From Paraflavitalea pollutisoli (GTDB lineage Bacteria > Bacteroidota > Bacteroidia > Chitinophagales > Chitinophagaceae), in NCBI RefSeq assembly GCF_029360705.1, contig NZ_JARKMX010000005.1, forward strand, positions 1-64,000: a stretch of DNA of 64,000 nt, in the 5' to 3' direction. The notes beneath the pieces are model-generated. The model worked only from the letters and a program-made list of their open reading frames with translations, was not told the DNA's origin and ran no database searches. The position numbers and the translations under genes were made by a program. Of this stretch, positions 1-8,344 are shown piece after piece; the first letter of the stretch is position 1; each line of letters begins with the position of its first letter.

Positions 1-220
1 TCCGGATAGTTTAGGACTTTAGCTTGCTTAGCAGCCTTGTCCACCTCTTGATGCCTTGTATACAGTTTCTGTTCGTCGGACCGGGACTTTGCCGCAGGCT
101 TCCTCCAGATTCCACCTCGCGGTGGACACCCTTGCCATTGGCTAACGGTTCCCACTATCAAGGCCCGTAGAGGACTCCCACCTCCAAGTTTAAGATCATG
201 CTGGGCACACTAATAAAAAA
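1..220. other. Gene-free left-edge structured element
   Basis: No credible coding sequence is seen here. A GC-rich hairpin lies at 112-125 (CCACC, loop TCGC, GGTGG). It sits in a run containing GGCTAACGGTTCCCAC and, further on, AGGACTCCCACCTCCAAG and CATGCTGGGCACAC. From memory, this order of short blocks recurs at the ends of mobile or repeated elements in many bacterial genomes, but I cannot name the family. The element is cut by the window edge. It is followed at once by a strong terminator, which fits a transcribed RNA ending at about 250. Identity is uncertain. Confidence 0.3.
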
Positions 221-251
221 GCGTGCAGGGCAATTCCTTGCACGCTTTTTT
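221..251 (+). terminator. Rho-independent terminator, probably bidirectional
   Basis: The arms GCGTGCAGGG and CCTTGCACGC form a stem at 221-245 with one mismatch. An A-tract precedes it (215-220) and a T-tract follows (246-252), so it can work on either strand. It could end a transcript from the left-edge element or read-through from the C40 peptidase gene on the minus strand. Confidence 0.75.
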
Positions 252-379
252 TATGTAGAAGGCCGATTCAAGTATTGATTAGCACTTTATCTATCTTTCC
301 AACTGTGTCCTTGACAGCTCAAGGTCTTCCTGCCTTTCCCACCGTATGGCAGGACTGCCAGAAGGTCCGCGCAGTTACC

Positions 380-521
380 TCGCTGCTTAGATGCCTTGTC
401 TCCTCGATGCCTTAGCATCCTCGCCGCCGTATAGCTGGACTGCCTCAGTGCCCCCTCAGCTGCCTAGATGTCTTGTTGCCTCGATGCCTTACTCCCTCGA
501 TGCCTTGTTCCCTAAATGCCT
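380..521. repeat. Degenerate short tandem repeat (about 16 nt)
   Basis: The block TCGATGCCTT recurs with small changes (CTTAGATGCCTTGT, CTCGATGCCTTAG, CCTAGATGTCTTGT, CCTCGATGCCTTAC, CCTCGATGCCTTGT, CCTAAATGCC). The 3'-most copies follow each other at about 16-17 nt. All reading frames are interrupted or lack a start, so it is not coding. It sits directly downstream of the C40 peptidase stop codon on the minus strand. One related copy (TTGATGCCTTGT) lies at about 48-59. Confidence 0.55.
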
Positions 522-1292
522 TTAGAAGAATCTTTTAATAATCCGCAGCTGATGGGTACGCTGCCCCGTGTCAGTGTTGATGATGCCGGCATTGTCGATC
601 TTATCGATCCTGACCTTGCCCGAAGCATGAATGATCTCCGACTCGCTCAACAGAATGCCCACATGTGTTATCCGTCCTTCAGCATTGTCGAAGAAGGCCA
701 GATCGCCGCCATGAACTTCCTGCAAAAAGCCGATATTTTCACCTTGTGTGGCCTGCAGGTACGCATCCCGTAGCAGGGGAATATTAAAGAACCGGAATAC
801 CAACTGACAAAATCCACTGCAATCGATCCCGAATACCGAACGGCCACCCCACAGGTAAGGCGTATTCAGCAATCGTACCGCACGCGCCTGCACCGCTTCC
901 GGTGTTGGCTGGGTATTGGCAGCATTCCAGGCACTACCGGTCGTGTATTGCAGCTTATAAGGTCCCGCCTGCACCACTTCCTGTGCAGGTGCCAGAATGG
1001 GCGTTCCCATCGGCACCCAGGCCGTCGTTCCATTGATCAGCACCTTGTCTGTCCAATCGCCTACCAGCATGGAAGGGGCAACCACCCCAGGCCATTGTTC
1101 GAGGATCACTACCTGGCTTCGCTGGCACCAACCTTCATAACCGTCATGACTGCCACGCAGCTTGACAAAATATTCCGCCTCGTCCAGCAGCTCGCCGCCT
1201 TCACCCAACAAAAGCTGGCTGATCATCTCACTTTTATGACTCGATTCTGCCCGCATGGGACTTACCGGTACACAGCATACGACAAATGGCAT
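522..1292 (-). CDS. C40 family (NlpC/P60) peptidase
   Basis: This 256-aa protein is probably a cell-wall hydrolase that cleaves peptide bonds in peptidoglycan stems. The first 80-100 residues look like an SH3-type binding region. The NlpC/P60 domain follows from about residue 133, with the catalytic motif DCSGFC (Cys about 158), then THVGILL (His about 210) and a later His in IIHASGK. The spacing fits the Cys-His-His/polar triad of the family. I see no clear signal peptide, so export from the given start is uncertain. The ATG at 1292 is used; the region to 1418 is shared with the divergent sigma-factor gene. The stop codon abuts the short tandem repeat. Confidence 0.85.
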   Translation of the reverse strand: MPFVVCCVPVSPMRAESSHKSEMISQLLLGEGGELLDEAEYFVKLRGSHDGYEGWCQRSQVVILEQWPGVVAPSMLVGDWTDKVLINGTTAWVPMGTPILAPAQEVVQAGPYKLQYTTGSAWNAANTQPTPEAVQARAVRLLNTPYLWGGRSVFGIDCSGFCQLVFRFFNIPLLRDAYLQATQGENIGFLQEVHGGDLAFFDNAEGRITHVGILLSESEIIHASGKVRIDKIDNAGIINTDTGQRTHQLRIIKRFF

Positions 1293-1417
1293 AATCAGTT
1301 ATTATTTAAGAACAAAGAAAGAAAAAGGGAAACGATTTGTGAAAAATATTCGTTCTTGCATCCATAGAATAGAAAAGAGCTAAATTACCCTGAGTGAAAC
1401 CTGATCAGCATGAACAT

Positions 1418-1966
1418 ATGACCGACATGGAGTTATTGGATCGCTTCAAGATCGATCGCAATAACCAATGGCTCGGAATACTACTGAAGAGATATACACT
1501 TCTGCTGCTCGGTATCTGCATGAAATACCTCAAAAACGAAGAAGAAGCCAAAGATGCCGTGCAACAGGTCTTTGTAAAAGTACTTACAGACCCCACCACC
1601 GCCAACATCCAAACCTTTCGTCCCTGGGTAGGCACTGTCGCCCGAAACCATTGCCTCATGAAGCTGCGGGCAAAACCCAACCGGATCGTCGAGATACAAG
1701 AAAAAATGATCCACACACGCGGCGAAGAATCGGAAGAAAGACTGGCACACCTGGAAAAAGACCGGAAACTGGAATTAATGGAAGAAAGCATGCGGGAACT
1801 CAGCAAGGAGCAGGAACAGTGCTTAACTTTGTTTTACCTGGAGAAACGGTCGTACCAGGAGATCACCGACCAAACCGGATATTCCATTCAGCAGGTTAAG
1901 AGTTATATTCAGAACGGCAAACGAAACCTGAAGATCGCGATCGACAAAAAAATCAATGCCTCCTGA
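1418..1966 (+). CDS. ECF RNA polymerase sigma factor
   Basis: This 182-aa protein has sigma region 2 (the KYLKNEEEAKDAVQQVF stretch, residues about 40-60) and region 4 with a helix-turn-helix near the C-terminus (YQEITDQTGYSIQQVKSYI). It lacks the long region 1 and region 3, so it belongs to the ECF group. The open frame extends to a GTG at 1394 that directly follows a TGA. I prefer the ATG at 1418 because the resulting start, MTDMELLDRF, matches the usual ECF beginning. The next gene, 27 nt downstream, encodes a small single-pass membrane protein that probably acts as its anti-sigma partner. No FecR or TonB receptor follows, so it is not a complete iron-type FecI/FecR system. Confidence 0.88.
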   Translation: MTDMELLDRFKIDRNNQWLGILLKRYTLLLLGICMKYLKNEEEAKDAVQQVFVKVLTDPTTANIQTFRPWVGTVARNHCLMKLRAKPNRIVEIQEKMIHTRGEESEERLAHLEKDRKLELMEESMRELSKEQEQCLTLFYLEKRSYQEITDQTGYSIQQVKSYIQNGKRNLKIAIDKKINAS

Positions 1967-1993
1967 TACCATGCTACCGGCCATCAAATCAAC

Positions 1994-2356
1994 ATGAACC
2001 ACGATTTATTAAACATATTATCGAACAGCAACAAGGACATCGACAACCAGAAGTTGATGGACTACCTCGCGGGCAAACTGTCCGAAGCGGAAAAGCACGA
2101 GGTAGAACGCTGGATGGCAGATAACGACTTTGCCGATGAGGCCATGGAAGGACTGGAGCAGTTCTCTAATAAGAAAGACCTCACCGGTTATGTGGATCAA
2201 CTGAACAAGGAGCTGAACCAATACATCCAACAAAAGAAGCAACGGCGCGAAAAGCGCAGGATCCCGGAGCAACCCTGGACCTACCTGGCCATATTCCTCG
2301 TGCTGGCCCTGATCGTACTGGCCTGGTTCATCATCAAAAAACTACAACACGGATAA
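1994..2356 (+). CDS. Small membrane protein, putative anti-sigma partner
   Basis: This 120-aa protein has a soluble N-terminal half, a strongly basic KKQRREKRR patch and one C-terminal membrane helix (about residues 95-114), followed by a short lysine-rich tail. The N-terminal part contains LMDYLAGKLSEAEKHEVERWM, the short helical layout seen in anti-sigma domains of Bacteroidota. It starts 27 nt after the ECF sigma gene on the same strand, so the two are probably cotranscribed and the protein probably holds the sigma factor at the inner membrane. There is no periplasmic sensor domain, so any signal would have to be sensed within the membrane or by another protein. The role is inferred from layout and neighbour only. 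Confidence 0.75.
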   Translation: MNHDLLNILSNSNKDIDNQKLMDYLAGKLSEAEKHEVERWMADNDFADEAMEGLEQFSNKKDLTGYVDQLNKELNQYIQQKKQRREKRRIPEQPWTYLAIFLVLALIVLAWFIIKKLQHG

Positions 2357-2360
2357 GCGC

Positions 2361-2837
2361 CTAGTAGGTGATCTTATCCGGCTTGGCAACCCATTCTGCA
2401 AATACCTGAACAGCCCCCGGCCGCCCGAGGTTGACCAAGGGTATTTTTCGATCACCCACTGGCGCAGCAATCTCCTCATAGATGAAAGAATCATCGAACC
2501 CGGCCGCGGAAGCATCCGTTCTCGTGCCGGCAAAAAACACCTTGTCGGGCCTGGCCCAATAAATGGCTCCCATACACATCGGACAAGGTTCACAGGAAGT
2601 ATACAACTCACACCCCGTCAGTTGGTGCGTATGCAATTGTAGACAGGCATCCCGGATGGCCACCACCTCGGCATGCGCCGTAGGATCATTGCTCGATGTC
2701 ACCGAATTACACCCCTGTCCTACGATCTCATCACCTTTCACGATCACACAACCGAAAGGGCCACCCTTGCCGGCGTTCATACCCTGGCGGGCCAGATCGA
2801 TAGCCGCCTGCATAAAATGCTGTTCCCGTTCCGTCAT
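2361..2837 (-). CDS. guaD: Guanine deaminase-like nucleoside deaminase
   Basis: This 158-aa cytidine-deaminase-fold enzyme has zinc ligands His55 (in TAHAE), Cys85 and Cys88 (in SCEPCPMC) and proton shuttle Glu57. The blocks GGPFG, SNDPTAHAEV, GAIYWAR and AGFDDSFIYEEI, and a C-terminal Tyr, match the small bacterial guanine deaminase (GuaD) more closely than TadA, which lacks the FDDSF block. The likely reaction is guanine to xanthine plus ammonia in purine salvage. It converges with the anti-sigma-like gene, with only 4 nt between stop codons and no room for a terminator. It is probably monocistronic. Confidence 0.85.
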   Translation of the reverse strand: MTEREQHFMQAAIDLARQGMNAGKGGPFGCVIVKGDEIVGQGCNSVTSSNDPTAHAEVVAIRDACLQLHTHQLTGCELYTSCEPCPMCMGAIYWARPDKVFFAGTRTDASAAGFDDSFIYEEIAAPVGDRKIPLVNLGRPGAVQVFAEWVAKPDKITY

Positions 2838-2927
2838 AACACTTTATTTTAACCGCTAAATTACAAAATACCTGAAGGCCGGCTGGCCCCAATAATTGTT
2901 TACATTGTTATACCATAATTGCATAAA

Positions 2928-4751
2928 ATGAAGAAACTGTTGTTGTTTTCGCTCTGTTCCGCATTTGGCCTCCTTGGCTTCGCACAAAAGCTAAGCTATG
3001 TGGTCGCTTTCCCCAATATCGTTCACCACGAAGCAAAGATCACGGTGGTTGCCTCCGATATCCCCCAACGCACGGCCCTGTTCCGGATGAGCCGCTCCTC
3101 CCCGGGCCGATATGCTACCCACGAATTTGGCAAAAATGTGTACGACGTAAAGGCATTTGACCGCGCCGGCAAATCGCTTGTCGTCAATCGTACAGAGGGA
3201 GACGTGTATGAGATTCGCAACGACGGGTATGTGAAACTGGAATATACCCTGTATGCCAATCATCCTGACGGCACTTATGCCGGCATCGATGAAACCAATA
3301 TCCACTTCAATATGCCAGCCGTATTTATGTGGGTAAAAGGCATGGAGGAAGCGCCGATCGATATCAACTTCCAGCTGCCGGAAGGAAAAAAGTGGACCAT
3401 TGCCACCCAATTAAAACCTGTGCAAGGCAATCCTACCCTTTTTACCGCTCCCGGGCTGCAGTATTTTATGGACAGCCCCACCAAGATCGGCGAGCTGATC
3501 TGGAAGACCTGGACCCTCAAAAACCCCGATGGAAAATCATACCAGTTCAGACTGGCCATGGAAGCGAAAGCCAGCGAAGCGCTTGCCGACAGCTTCGCCC
3601 GGAAAGTACATACCATCACAGAAGAAGCCCAGGCGGTGTTTGGCGAAGTGCCTGCCTACGATTACGGCACCTACACCTTTATCGCCAGTATCAATCCTTA
3701 TGTAAAAGGAGATGGTATGGAGCACCGTAACTCGACCATGATTGCCCTGCCAACCCAATTCGATGGCAACAATTACCTGCTCGATGTATTCTCCCACGAA
3801 TTCTTCCATTGCTGGAATGTAGAGCGCATCCGCCCGAAAACGCTGGAACCCTTCAATTTCGAAAAGAGCAATATGAGCAATGAGCTCTGGTGCGCCGAAG
3901 GCTTTACGCAGTACTACGGCGACCTGCTCATGACCCGGGGCAAATTCCAGACAGTAGACGAATACATGCCCTCCCTGGCCGGCCTCATCAATACCAAAGA
4001 AAATACTGCCGGCGCCAAAAGGTTTTCGCCTGCCGAAGTAAGTCGTCATGCCGTCTTTGTGGACGCCGGCGTAGCTATTGACAAGAGCAACTATGTCAAT
4101 ATGTATACTTCGTATTACCCTTATGGCGGTGCCATTGCCCTCGCACTCGACCTGGAATTACGTACACGCTATAAAGGCCTGACCCTCGACAGTTATATGA
4201 CCACACTCTGGAAAAAGTTTGGCAAACCAGAGAAGGCCTATACCATTCCCGGGCTTGAAGCTGCCCTGGTTGAACTTACCGGCGACAAATCATTTGCGAC
4301 CAGCTTTTTCAGCAAATACATTACCGGCCACGAATCTTTCAATTATGCCCCCCTTGTAGAAAAAGCAGGACTGGTACTCAAAAGAGCCAATGAGCAAAAG
4401 GCATGGATGGGTTCGGTTCAATACCGGGAAGGCAATAACCTGACCATTGCCAGCAATACGGTTATCGGCACCCCGCTGTACATGGCAGGCCTCGATGTAG
4501 ATGACCAACTCATCAGTCTCGATGGCAAACCCGTCAAAAAGCAAAGCGACCTGGAACCAATCCTCAAAGAACACAAACCAGGTGACAACATCGTCGTTGA
4601 ATATCAGCACAGGGGTAATACCAAAACCGCCACGATCATACTGGCCGGCAACCCGCAATACAGCCTGGTGACTTTTGAGCAGGAAGGAAAAACGCCTACT
4701 GCCGACATGCTCGCTTTCAGGAACAGTTGGTTTGGCAACAAAGCCAAGTAG
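2928..4751 (+). CDS. M61 family metallopeptidase with PDZ domain
   Basis: This 607-aa exported zinc peptidase belongs to the M61 (glycyl aminopeptidase) family. A signal peptide covers about residues 1-19, ending in GFAQ. The zinc site is HEFFH (His290, Glu291, His294), with the third ligand probably Glu324 in CAEGFTQYY. A PDZ domain spans about residues 500-585 (ASNTVIGTPLYMAGLDVDDQ). I chose the ATG at 2928 because it begins a perfect signal peptide; the upstream TTG at 2919 adds only three residues. It probably trims peptides in the periplasm. A pair of hairpins follows the stop codon, the second being a good bidirectional terminator. Confidence 0.9.
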   Translation: MKKLLLFSLCSAFGLLGFAQKLSYVVAFPNIVHHEAKITVVASDIPQRTALFRMSRSSPGRYATHEFGKNVYDVKAFDRAGKSLVVNRTEGDVYEIRNDGYVKLEYTLYANHPDGTYAGIDETNIHFNMPAVFMWVKGMEEAPIDINFQLPEGKKWTIATQLKPVQGNPTLFTAPGLQYFMDSPTKIGELIWKTWTLKNPDGKSYQFRLAMEAKASEALADSFARKVHTITEEAQAVFGEVPAYDYGTYTFIASINPYVKGDGMEHRNSTMIALPTQFDGNNYLLDVFSHEFFHCWNVERIRPKTLEPFNFEKSNMSNELWCAEGFTQYYGDLLMTRGKFQTVDEYMPSLAGLINTKENTAGAKRFSPAEVSRHAVFVDAGVAIDKSNYVNMYTSYYPYGGAIALALDLELRTRYKGLTLDSYMTTLWKKFGKPEKAYTIPGLEAALVELTGDKSFATSFFSKYITGHESFNYAPLVEKAGLVLKRANEQKAWMGSVQYREGNNLTIASNTVIGTPLYMAGLDVDDQLISLDGKPVKKQSDLEPILKEHKPGDNIVVEYQHRGNTKTATIILAGNPQYSLVTFEQEGKTPTADMLAFRNSWFGNKAK

Positions 4752-4846
4752 TGAACCGGGCCAACGCAGCTTTCCGCAAGCCAGCCATGCCAGACACAAT
4801 ACAAAATACTCAACCCATAGCCAGGAAATAAAGCCTGGCCAACAGT

Positions 4847-4886
4847 AAAAGGGCCTTGCCGGTATTCACCAGCAAGGCCCTTTAAA
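4847..4886. terminator. Bidirectional terminator between convergent genes
   Basis: Perfect 12-bp arms AAAGGGCCTTGC (4848-4859) and GCAAGGCCCTTT (4872-4883) lie between the M61 peptidase gene and the convergent lipoprotein gene. A weaker CCAGG/CCTGG hairpin lies just before it. T/A-rich flanks on both sides allow it to serve both strands. Confidence 0.75.
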
Positions 4887-4906
4887 TGATAGGTTATTGA
4901 TGTAGC

Positions 4907-5968
4907 TTATTGATACTGAATATACATCGGCCTTGGCTTCAGGCTCAGCACCTCTTCAGGTGTCATGATGCGGCTGCCGGGCTCACGGAAATCGTTCTTA
5001 TAAAACAGCTTAAAGCCGGTGTACTGAACCGGTTCGCGATGGATGAAAGACCGGTACGTACTGATCTTCCGGGCCTTCGCTCCCCAACCGTCCATATCCA
5101 TCACGATCTGCACTTCTGGTTGCAGCTTAATATTCTTATAGTTAGTAACCATCGCTTGCGTAAAGCGGTGTACCACCAGGATCTTGGGAGGCAGGTTGTT
5201 TTCTTTCACGATCTTGGCCAGGTAGTTGGACACGTAATTGATATCGGCAGCATCGAAGCTTCCGATCACCGAACCAGGCCTGGCGCCAGTTTTCATAGAG
5301 AACTCCGGATCGACACCGAAGTGAACATGCGGCATTTTGAAGTACTTTTCAAATTGCGGCACCTCTTCCTGAACAGAACCTGTACCTACCTGTATATCGA
5401 TGAAAACCAAAGCATTGATCTTCGCCGCCATGGCGATTACCTTGTCGAGCTCTTTGAACGGCATACGCAGGCGGTATTTACCACCGGCACCGGGGCTACC
5501 CTGAGCAGTGACTGCGATATAATGCAGTGCGGGCACTACTTCTACCGCCGTATCGGCTGCCTGCCAGCGTTTTACCTCTCCTTGCAGCTTTTCCAGCATC
5601 TGCTGTTCGGGCAGTTCGCCAAGGATGCCCATCTTCGTAGAATACAGGTTGCCATAATAGGCCAATACCCGCTTCATAGGTAGTATGGCGCCCGGTAACG
5701 GGTAGTCACCTTTTACAGGCCATTTGCCGGTAGAGTCGCCGTTGACCATCAATCGGGTACTTTCATTGTACCAGGCGGTATCCAGGAATGCCGTAGGAGC
5801 CACTACTGGCGCAGGTTCTGTCGCCTGCGTTTTTTTGTCCGTAGTATCAGCCGACTTGACGGCGGCCATAGCTTCAGCAGAAGTCGATTGACAATTACTC
5901 AATAAAGAGATACACATAGTCGCTGTAACACACAGCGAGGAGGCCTGATACCAGGTCTTTTTGTTCAT
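4907..5968 (-). CDS. Lipoprotein of unknown function
   Basis: This 353-aa protein has a signal sequence ending in LLSNC, a permissive SPII lipobox with Cys at about residue 26. A Ser/Ala/Thr-rich linker follows, then a compact domain from about residue 60. Alternating hydrophobic strands and helices (ALVFIDIQVGTG, HVHFGVDPEFSM, KILVVHRFT, VQIVMDMDGWG) resemble a TIM-barrel enzyme, possibly glycoside-hydrolase-like, with Asp/Glu residues at strand ends. I do not recognise a named family. It is probably anchored in the outer or inner membrane facing the periplasm. It stands alone, convergent with the M61 gene and divergent from the DoxX gene. Confidence 0.7.
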   Translation of the reverse strand: MNKKTWYQASSLCVTATMCISLLSNCQSTSAEAMAAVKSADTTDKKTQATEPAPVVAPTAFLDTAWYNESTRLMVNGDSTGKWPVKGDYPLPGAILPMKRVLAYYGNLYSTKMGILGELPEQQMLEKLQGEVKRWQAADTAVEVVPALHYIAVTAQGSPGAGGKYRLRMPFKELDKVIAMAAKINALVFIDIQVGTGSVQEEVPQFEKYFKMPHVHFGVDPEFSMKTGARPGSVIGSFDAADINYVSNYLAKIVKENNLPPKILVVHRFTQAMVTNYKNIKLQPEVQIVMDMDGWGAKARKISTYRSFIHREPVQYTGFKLFYKNDFREPGSRIMTPEEVLSLKPRPMYIQYQ

Positions 5969-6238
5969 AGTGAATGATGTTTAAACAGAGCGTAGCCTAC
6001 TACGGCAACTCGGGTTTCGTTCAAAGAGGTTTGCAAATATAGGTAACACTAAAAACGTACCATTAATAAAAAAAGTATGTATCAAAAAGAAGGTTTTCGG
6101 ATAAGGTGTACGTTGGTAACGGTTTGCTAAAACACGCTGGGCAAGGCACCCCAAATTTAATCCCGGATTCAATACCCGCCCAGGGAATAGCTGTAACTTT
6201 AGGTACACAAACATCATCGTTCTTTAAAACATCTCGCC

Positions 6239-6673
6239 ATGGGTACGCTTCAACAGATCCACAACTGGAGCCTGATGCATCACCCCCGCTGGCTGGTAGT
6301 GCCCCGGGTAGCATTAGGTCTCTGCCTCTTTATCAAAGGCATTTCCTTCATGGTCAATTCCGTTCAGGCTCACCAATTATTGTACAACACCGCCTTTGCA
6401 GCCTCCGCCGACGGAATCATCATTGGCATCACCTGGGCCCACTTGCTGGGAGGCTTCCTGATCATCATCGGCCTGCTCACACGCTGGGCCATCCTGCTGC
6501 AAATGCCGATCCTGCTGGCAGCCATCATGATCATGGCCAACCAGTACGGCCTCTTCGCCTCAGGCGCAGCCTTACCACTGACGGTCATCATTTTTTTGTT
6601 GCTGGTATTCTTCCTCGTAGAAGGAGGAGGACCTCTTTCGCTCGATAATTACTTCCGGCTCAACCCCAAATGA
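6239..6673 (+). CDS. DoxX-like membrane protein
   Basis: This 144-aa protein has four predicted membrane helices. The arrangement (ARG-containing first helix VPRVALGLCLFIKGI, then AHLLGGFLIIIGLLTRWA and a glycine-rich fourth helix) fits the DoxX/DUF4870-like superfamily, whose members are often linked to redox or quinone processes without a settled function. The ATG at 6239 starts a short soluble lead of about 17 residues. A TAACTTTA box about 40 nt upstream may be its -7 element. It converges with queD, with 15 nt between stop codons. Confidence 0.75.
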   Translation: MGTLQQIHNWSLMHHPRWLVVPRVALGLCLFIKGISFMVNSVQAHQLLYNTAFAASADGIIIGITWAHLLGGFLIIIGLLTRWAILLQMPILLAAIMIMANQYGLFASGAALPLTVIIFLLLVFFLVEGGGPLSLDNYFRLNPK

Positions 6674-6688
6674 GAAAGGCCTTACGGC

Positions 6689-7045
6689 TTATGCTCCATT
6701 GTAAACAACGCCCGAAGTAGGCGTTTCATGCAGCTCCAGGTGGTCCATAGCGGGCAACAGGGGCTTCAGCCTGTTCCATATCCATACCGCAATGAGCTCA
6801 CAGGTAGGGTTCTCCAGACCGGGCACATTGTTCATGCACTTATGGTCCAGCTCAGCCACTACCGGCTTTACCAGCCCTTTCAATACCGCAAAATCCATGA
6901 CCCAGCCCAACTGGGGGTCGGGTTGCCCCTTGATCCAGATACGCAAACGGTAAGTATGCCCGTGCATTTCCTTGCACTTATGGCCATCCGGAACATTGGG
7001 CAGAAAATGAGCCGAATCGAATGTAAATTCCTTATAGATCAGCAT
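6689..7045 (-). CDS. queD: 6-carboxy-5,6,7,8-tetrahydropterin synthase (QueD/PTPS family)
   Basis: This 118-aa enzyme of the PTPS fold has zinc ligands His13, His28 and His30 and catalytic Cys24 in HKCKEMHGH, with a late Glu (LHETPTSGV). It converts dihydroneopterin triphosphate to 6-carboxytetrahydropterin in queuosine synthesis. The Cys-x3-HGH spacing favours QueD over eukaryote-type PTPS. The reading frame stays open to 7123, but the ATG at 7045 gives the normal start MLIYKEFTFDSAHFLP. It is preceded by a good ribosome-binding site (AAGGAG) and by a TACCTTTG -7 box at 7065-7072 that would lie inside the longer form. No other queuosine genes are adjacent. Confidence 0.88.
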   Translation of the reverse strand: MLIYKEFTFDSAHFLPNVPDGHKCKEMHGHTYRLRIWIKGQPDPQLGWVMDFAVLKGLVKPVVAELDHKCMNNVPGLENPTCELIAVWIWNRLKPLLPAMDHLELHETPTSGVVYNGA

Positions 7046-7064
7046 AGCACTCCTTGTGAGGGCA

Positions 7065-7072
7065 CAAAGGTA
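7065..7072 (-). promoter_or_regulatory. -7 promoter box for queD
   Basis: On the minus strand this reads TACCTTTG, an exact match to the Bacteroidota TAnnTTTG consensus. It implies a leader of about 15-20 nt, and it excludes the upstream in-frame starts of queD. Confidence 0.65.
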
Positions 7073-7083
7073 CGGGCTATTGC

Positions 7084-7115
7084 ACAAAAAAAGTGGAGTT
7101 GAGAACAACTCCACT
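7084..7115 (-). terminator. Terminator of the DUF4382 lipoprotein gene
   Basis: A perfect 10-bp stem (AGTGGAGTTG, loop AGAA, CAACTCCACT; 7092-7115) is followed on the minus strand by TTTTTTT. It separates the DUF4382 gene from queD, so the two are separate transcripts. Confidence 0.85.
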
Positions 7116-7146
7116 GTCTTCACTTGGCGTATGATCTAATGGAAAA

Positions 7147-8031
7147 TCATTTATGCAGGGTGATCCTGGGCAGGTCCGTTTCCCGGCCACGACTGATTTT
7201 TACCCCTGTAATGGTGGTGTCCTGGTAGCCGTTGGAGGCATTGATGAAGACATTATAGGTGCCTTCCTGCAGACCTCTTACTTTGAACTCCCCATTCCGC
7301 CAGGGTATAGCATAACCTGTATCCTGGGCATTGTAAACACTTACTACCGGAACAGCCTCTTTGGGTAATACCTGGCCCTCCAGGCTACCGGTCGCTTTCA
7401 CGGTGAATATTTTAATGATCGGTAACAACAGGAATTTGCCCCGCACGGTAATGATCGATCTGGATATATCGAAATCCAACCAGAGGCGATTGCGGCCTGG
7501 TCTCCATTCGTCCCAGTCCTTGCTCTTCAACTTAAGCACGATAGTCGCCTGGGCACCGGGAAACAGGTCCAGGGGGTAAGTGACACTGTCTTTGACGAGG
7601 GAGTTGTTGCTACCCAGTACAATTTTGATCTTTCGGATATTCCCCTTCGGTATAATGCCACTGGCCAGCAAGGTGTCGACCCCGTTGCGCAGGCCCAGCA
7701 GATCGTACACGCCGGGCGCAATGTTGAGGTTATCCCAGATCACACAACGATCTTCATGATCATCATCACCGTGACCACGGCCACGATCATCGTCATCATC
7801 GTCATCCTGTTTGTTCTTATCGCAGGTATCGGTCAATACCTGAACGCTTTTGATGTCGATCAGTACTTTGTCGAATAATGCAGGATCATCGGTGAGATAC
7901 AACTGAACCTCTTGCTTACCGTCGGGTAGTGGTTCATCTTGAGAAGAGGCATCTTTTTTACAGGCATGGAGAACAAAAGCAATGGCAAGCACCATTGAGC
8001 CTAAGCCCAATAGCTTTCCTTTTGTGGTCAT
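7147..8031 (-). CDS. DUF4382 domain-containing lipoprotein
   Basis: This 294-aa protein has an SPII signal ending in LHAC (Cys24). The DUF4382 beta-sandwich runs from about residue 40 to 215 (VQLYLTDDPA, FDKVLIDIKSVQV, IAPGVYDLLGLRNG, IRKIKIVLG). A C-terminal carboxypeptidase-regulatory-like fold follows, from about 216 to the end (GSLEGQVLPKEAVPVVSVY). An unusual acidic loop at residues 76-95, almost all Asp with some His/Arg/Gly, lies between Cys70 and Cys96; it could bind metal cations. Function is unknown; surface-exposed or periplasmic location is likely. Its own terminator and start region make it monocistronic. Confidence 0.82.
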   Translation of the reverse strand: MTTKGKLLGLGSMVLAIAFVLHACKKDASSQDEPLPDGKQEVQLYLTDDPALFDKVLIDIKSVQVLTDTCDKNKQDDDDDDDRGRGHGDDDHEDRCVIWDNLNIAPGVYDLLGLRNGVDTLLASGIIPKGNIRKIKIVLGSNNSLVKDSVTYPLDLFPGAQATIVLKLKSKDWDEWRPGRNRLWLDFDISRSIITVRGKFLLLPIIKIFTVKATGSLEGQVLPKEAVPVVSVYNAQDTGYAIPWRNGEFKVRGLQEGTYNVFINASNGYQDTTITGVKISRGRETDLPRITLHK

Positions 8032-8344
8032 ATTAGTAGTGTTTTAAAGAGGTAAAAGAAACCCTTACACAGCAGGTATTACAAGTTCTATGCCTAGGCG
8101 TTGAAAAGTGGATAAAAAATGGCGACACCATTGCAAATGGGTTGGTTTTAACAATTTGGCTGAAGGAGTCCATCACCCTGGTACCCCATCTCCCATGGAT
8201 ACACACTACAGGATACAACATAAAAAAAGGCCCTGTAGTCCCATCTGTCTCCATCACAATTACGTATATAATTAACTTCCCGCCAAGCACCCTCTGCTAT
8301 GAATTTTCCTCTTTTACTAGGCCCGGTGCAAAAAACTCCAAATT
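8032..8344. other. Gene-free divergent intergenic region
   Basis: This stretch separates the DUF4382 gene (minus) from the small exported protein gene (plus). I see no credible ORF and no clear RNA structure. The only recognisable signal lies just beyond its right end (8345-8391). Confidence 0.5.

Noticed and set aside
948-1367. 139-codon plus-strand frame opposite the C40 peptidase gene
   Set aside because: It lies antisense to the clear NlpC/P60 domain, with no promoter and no family resemblance.
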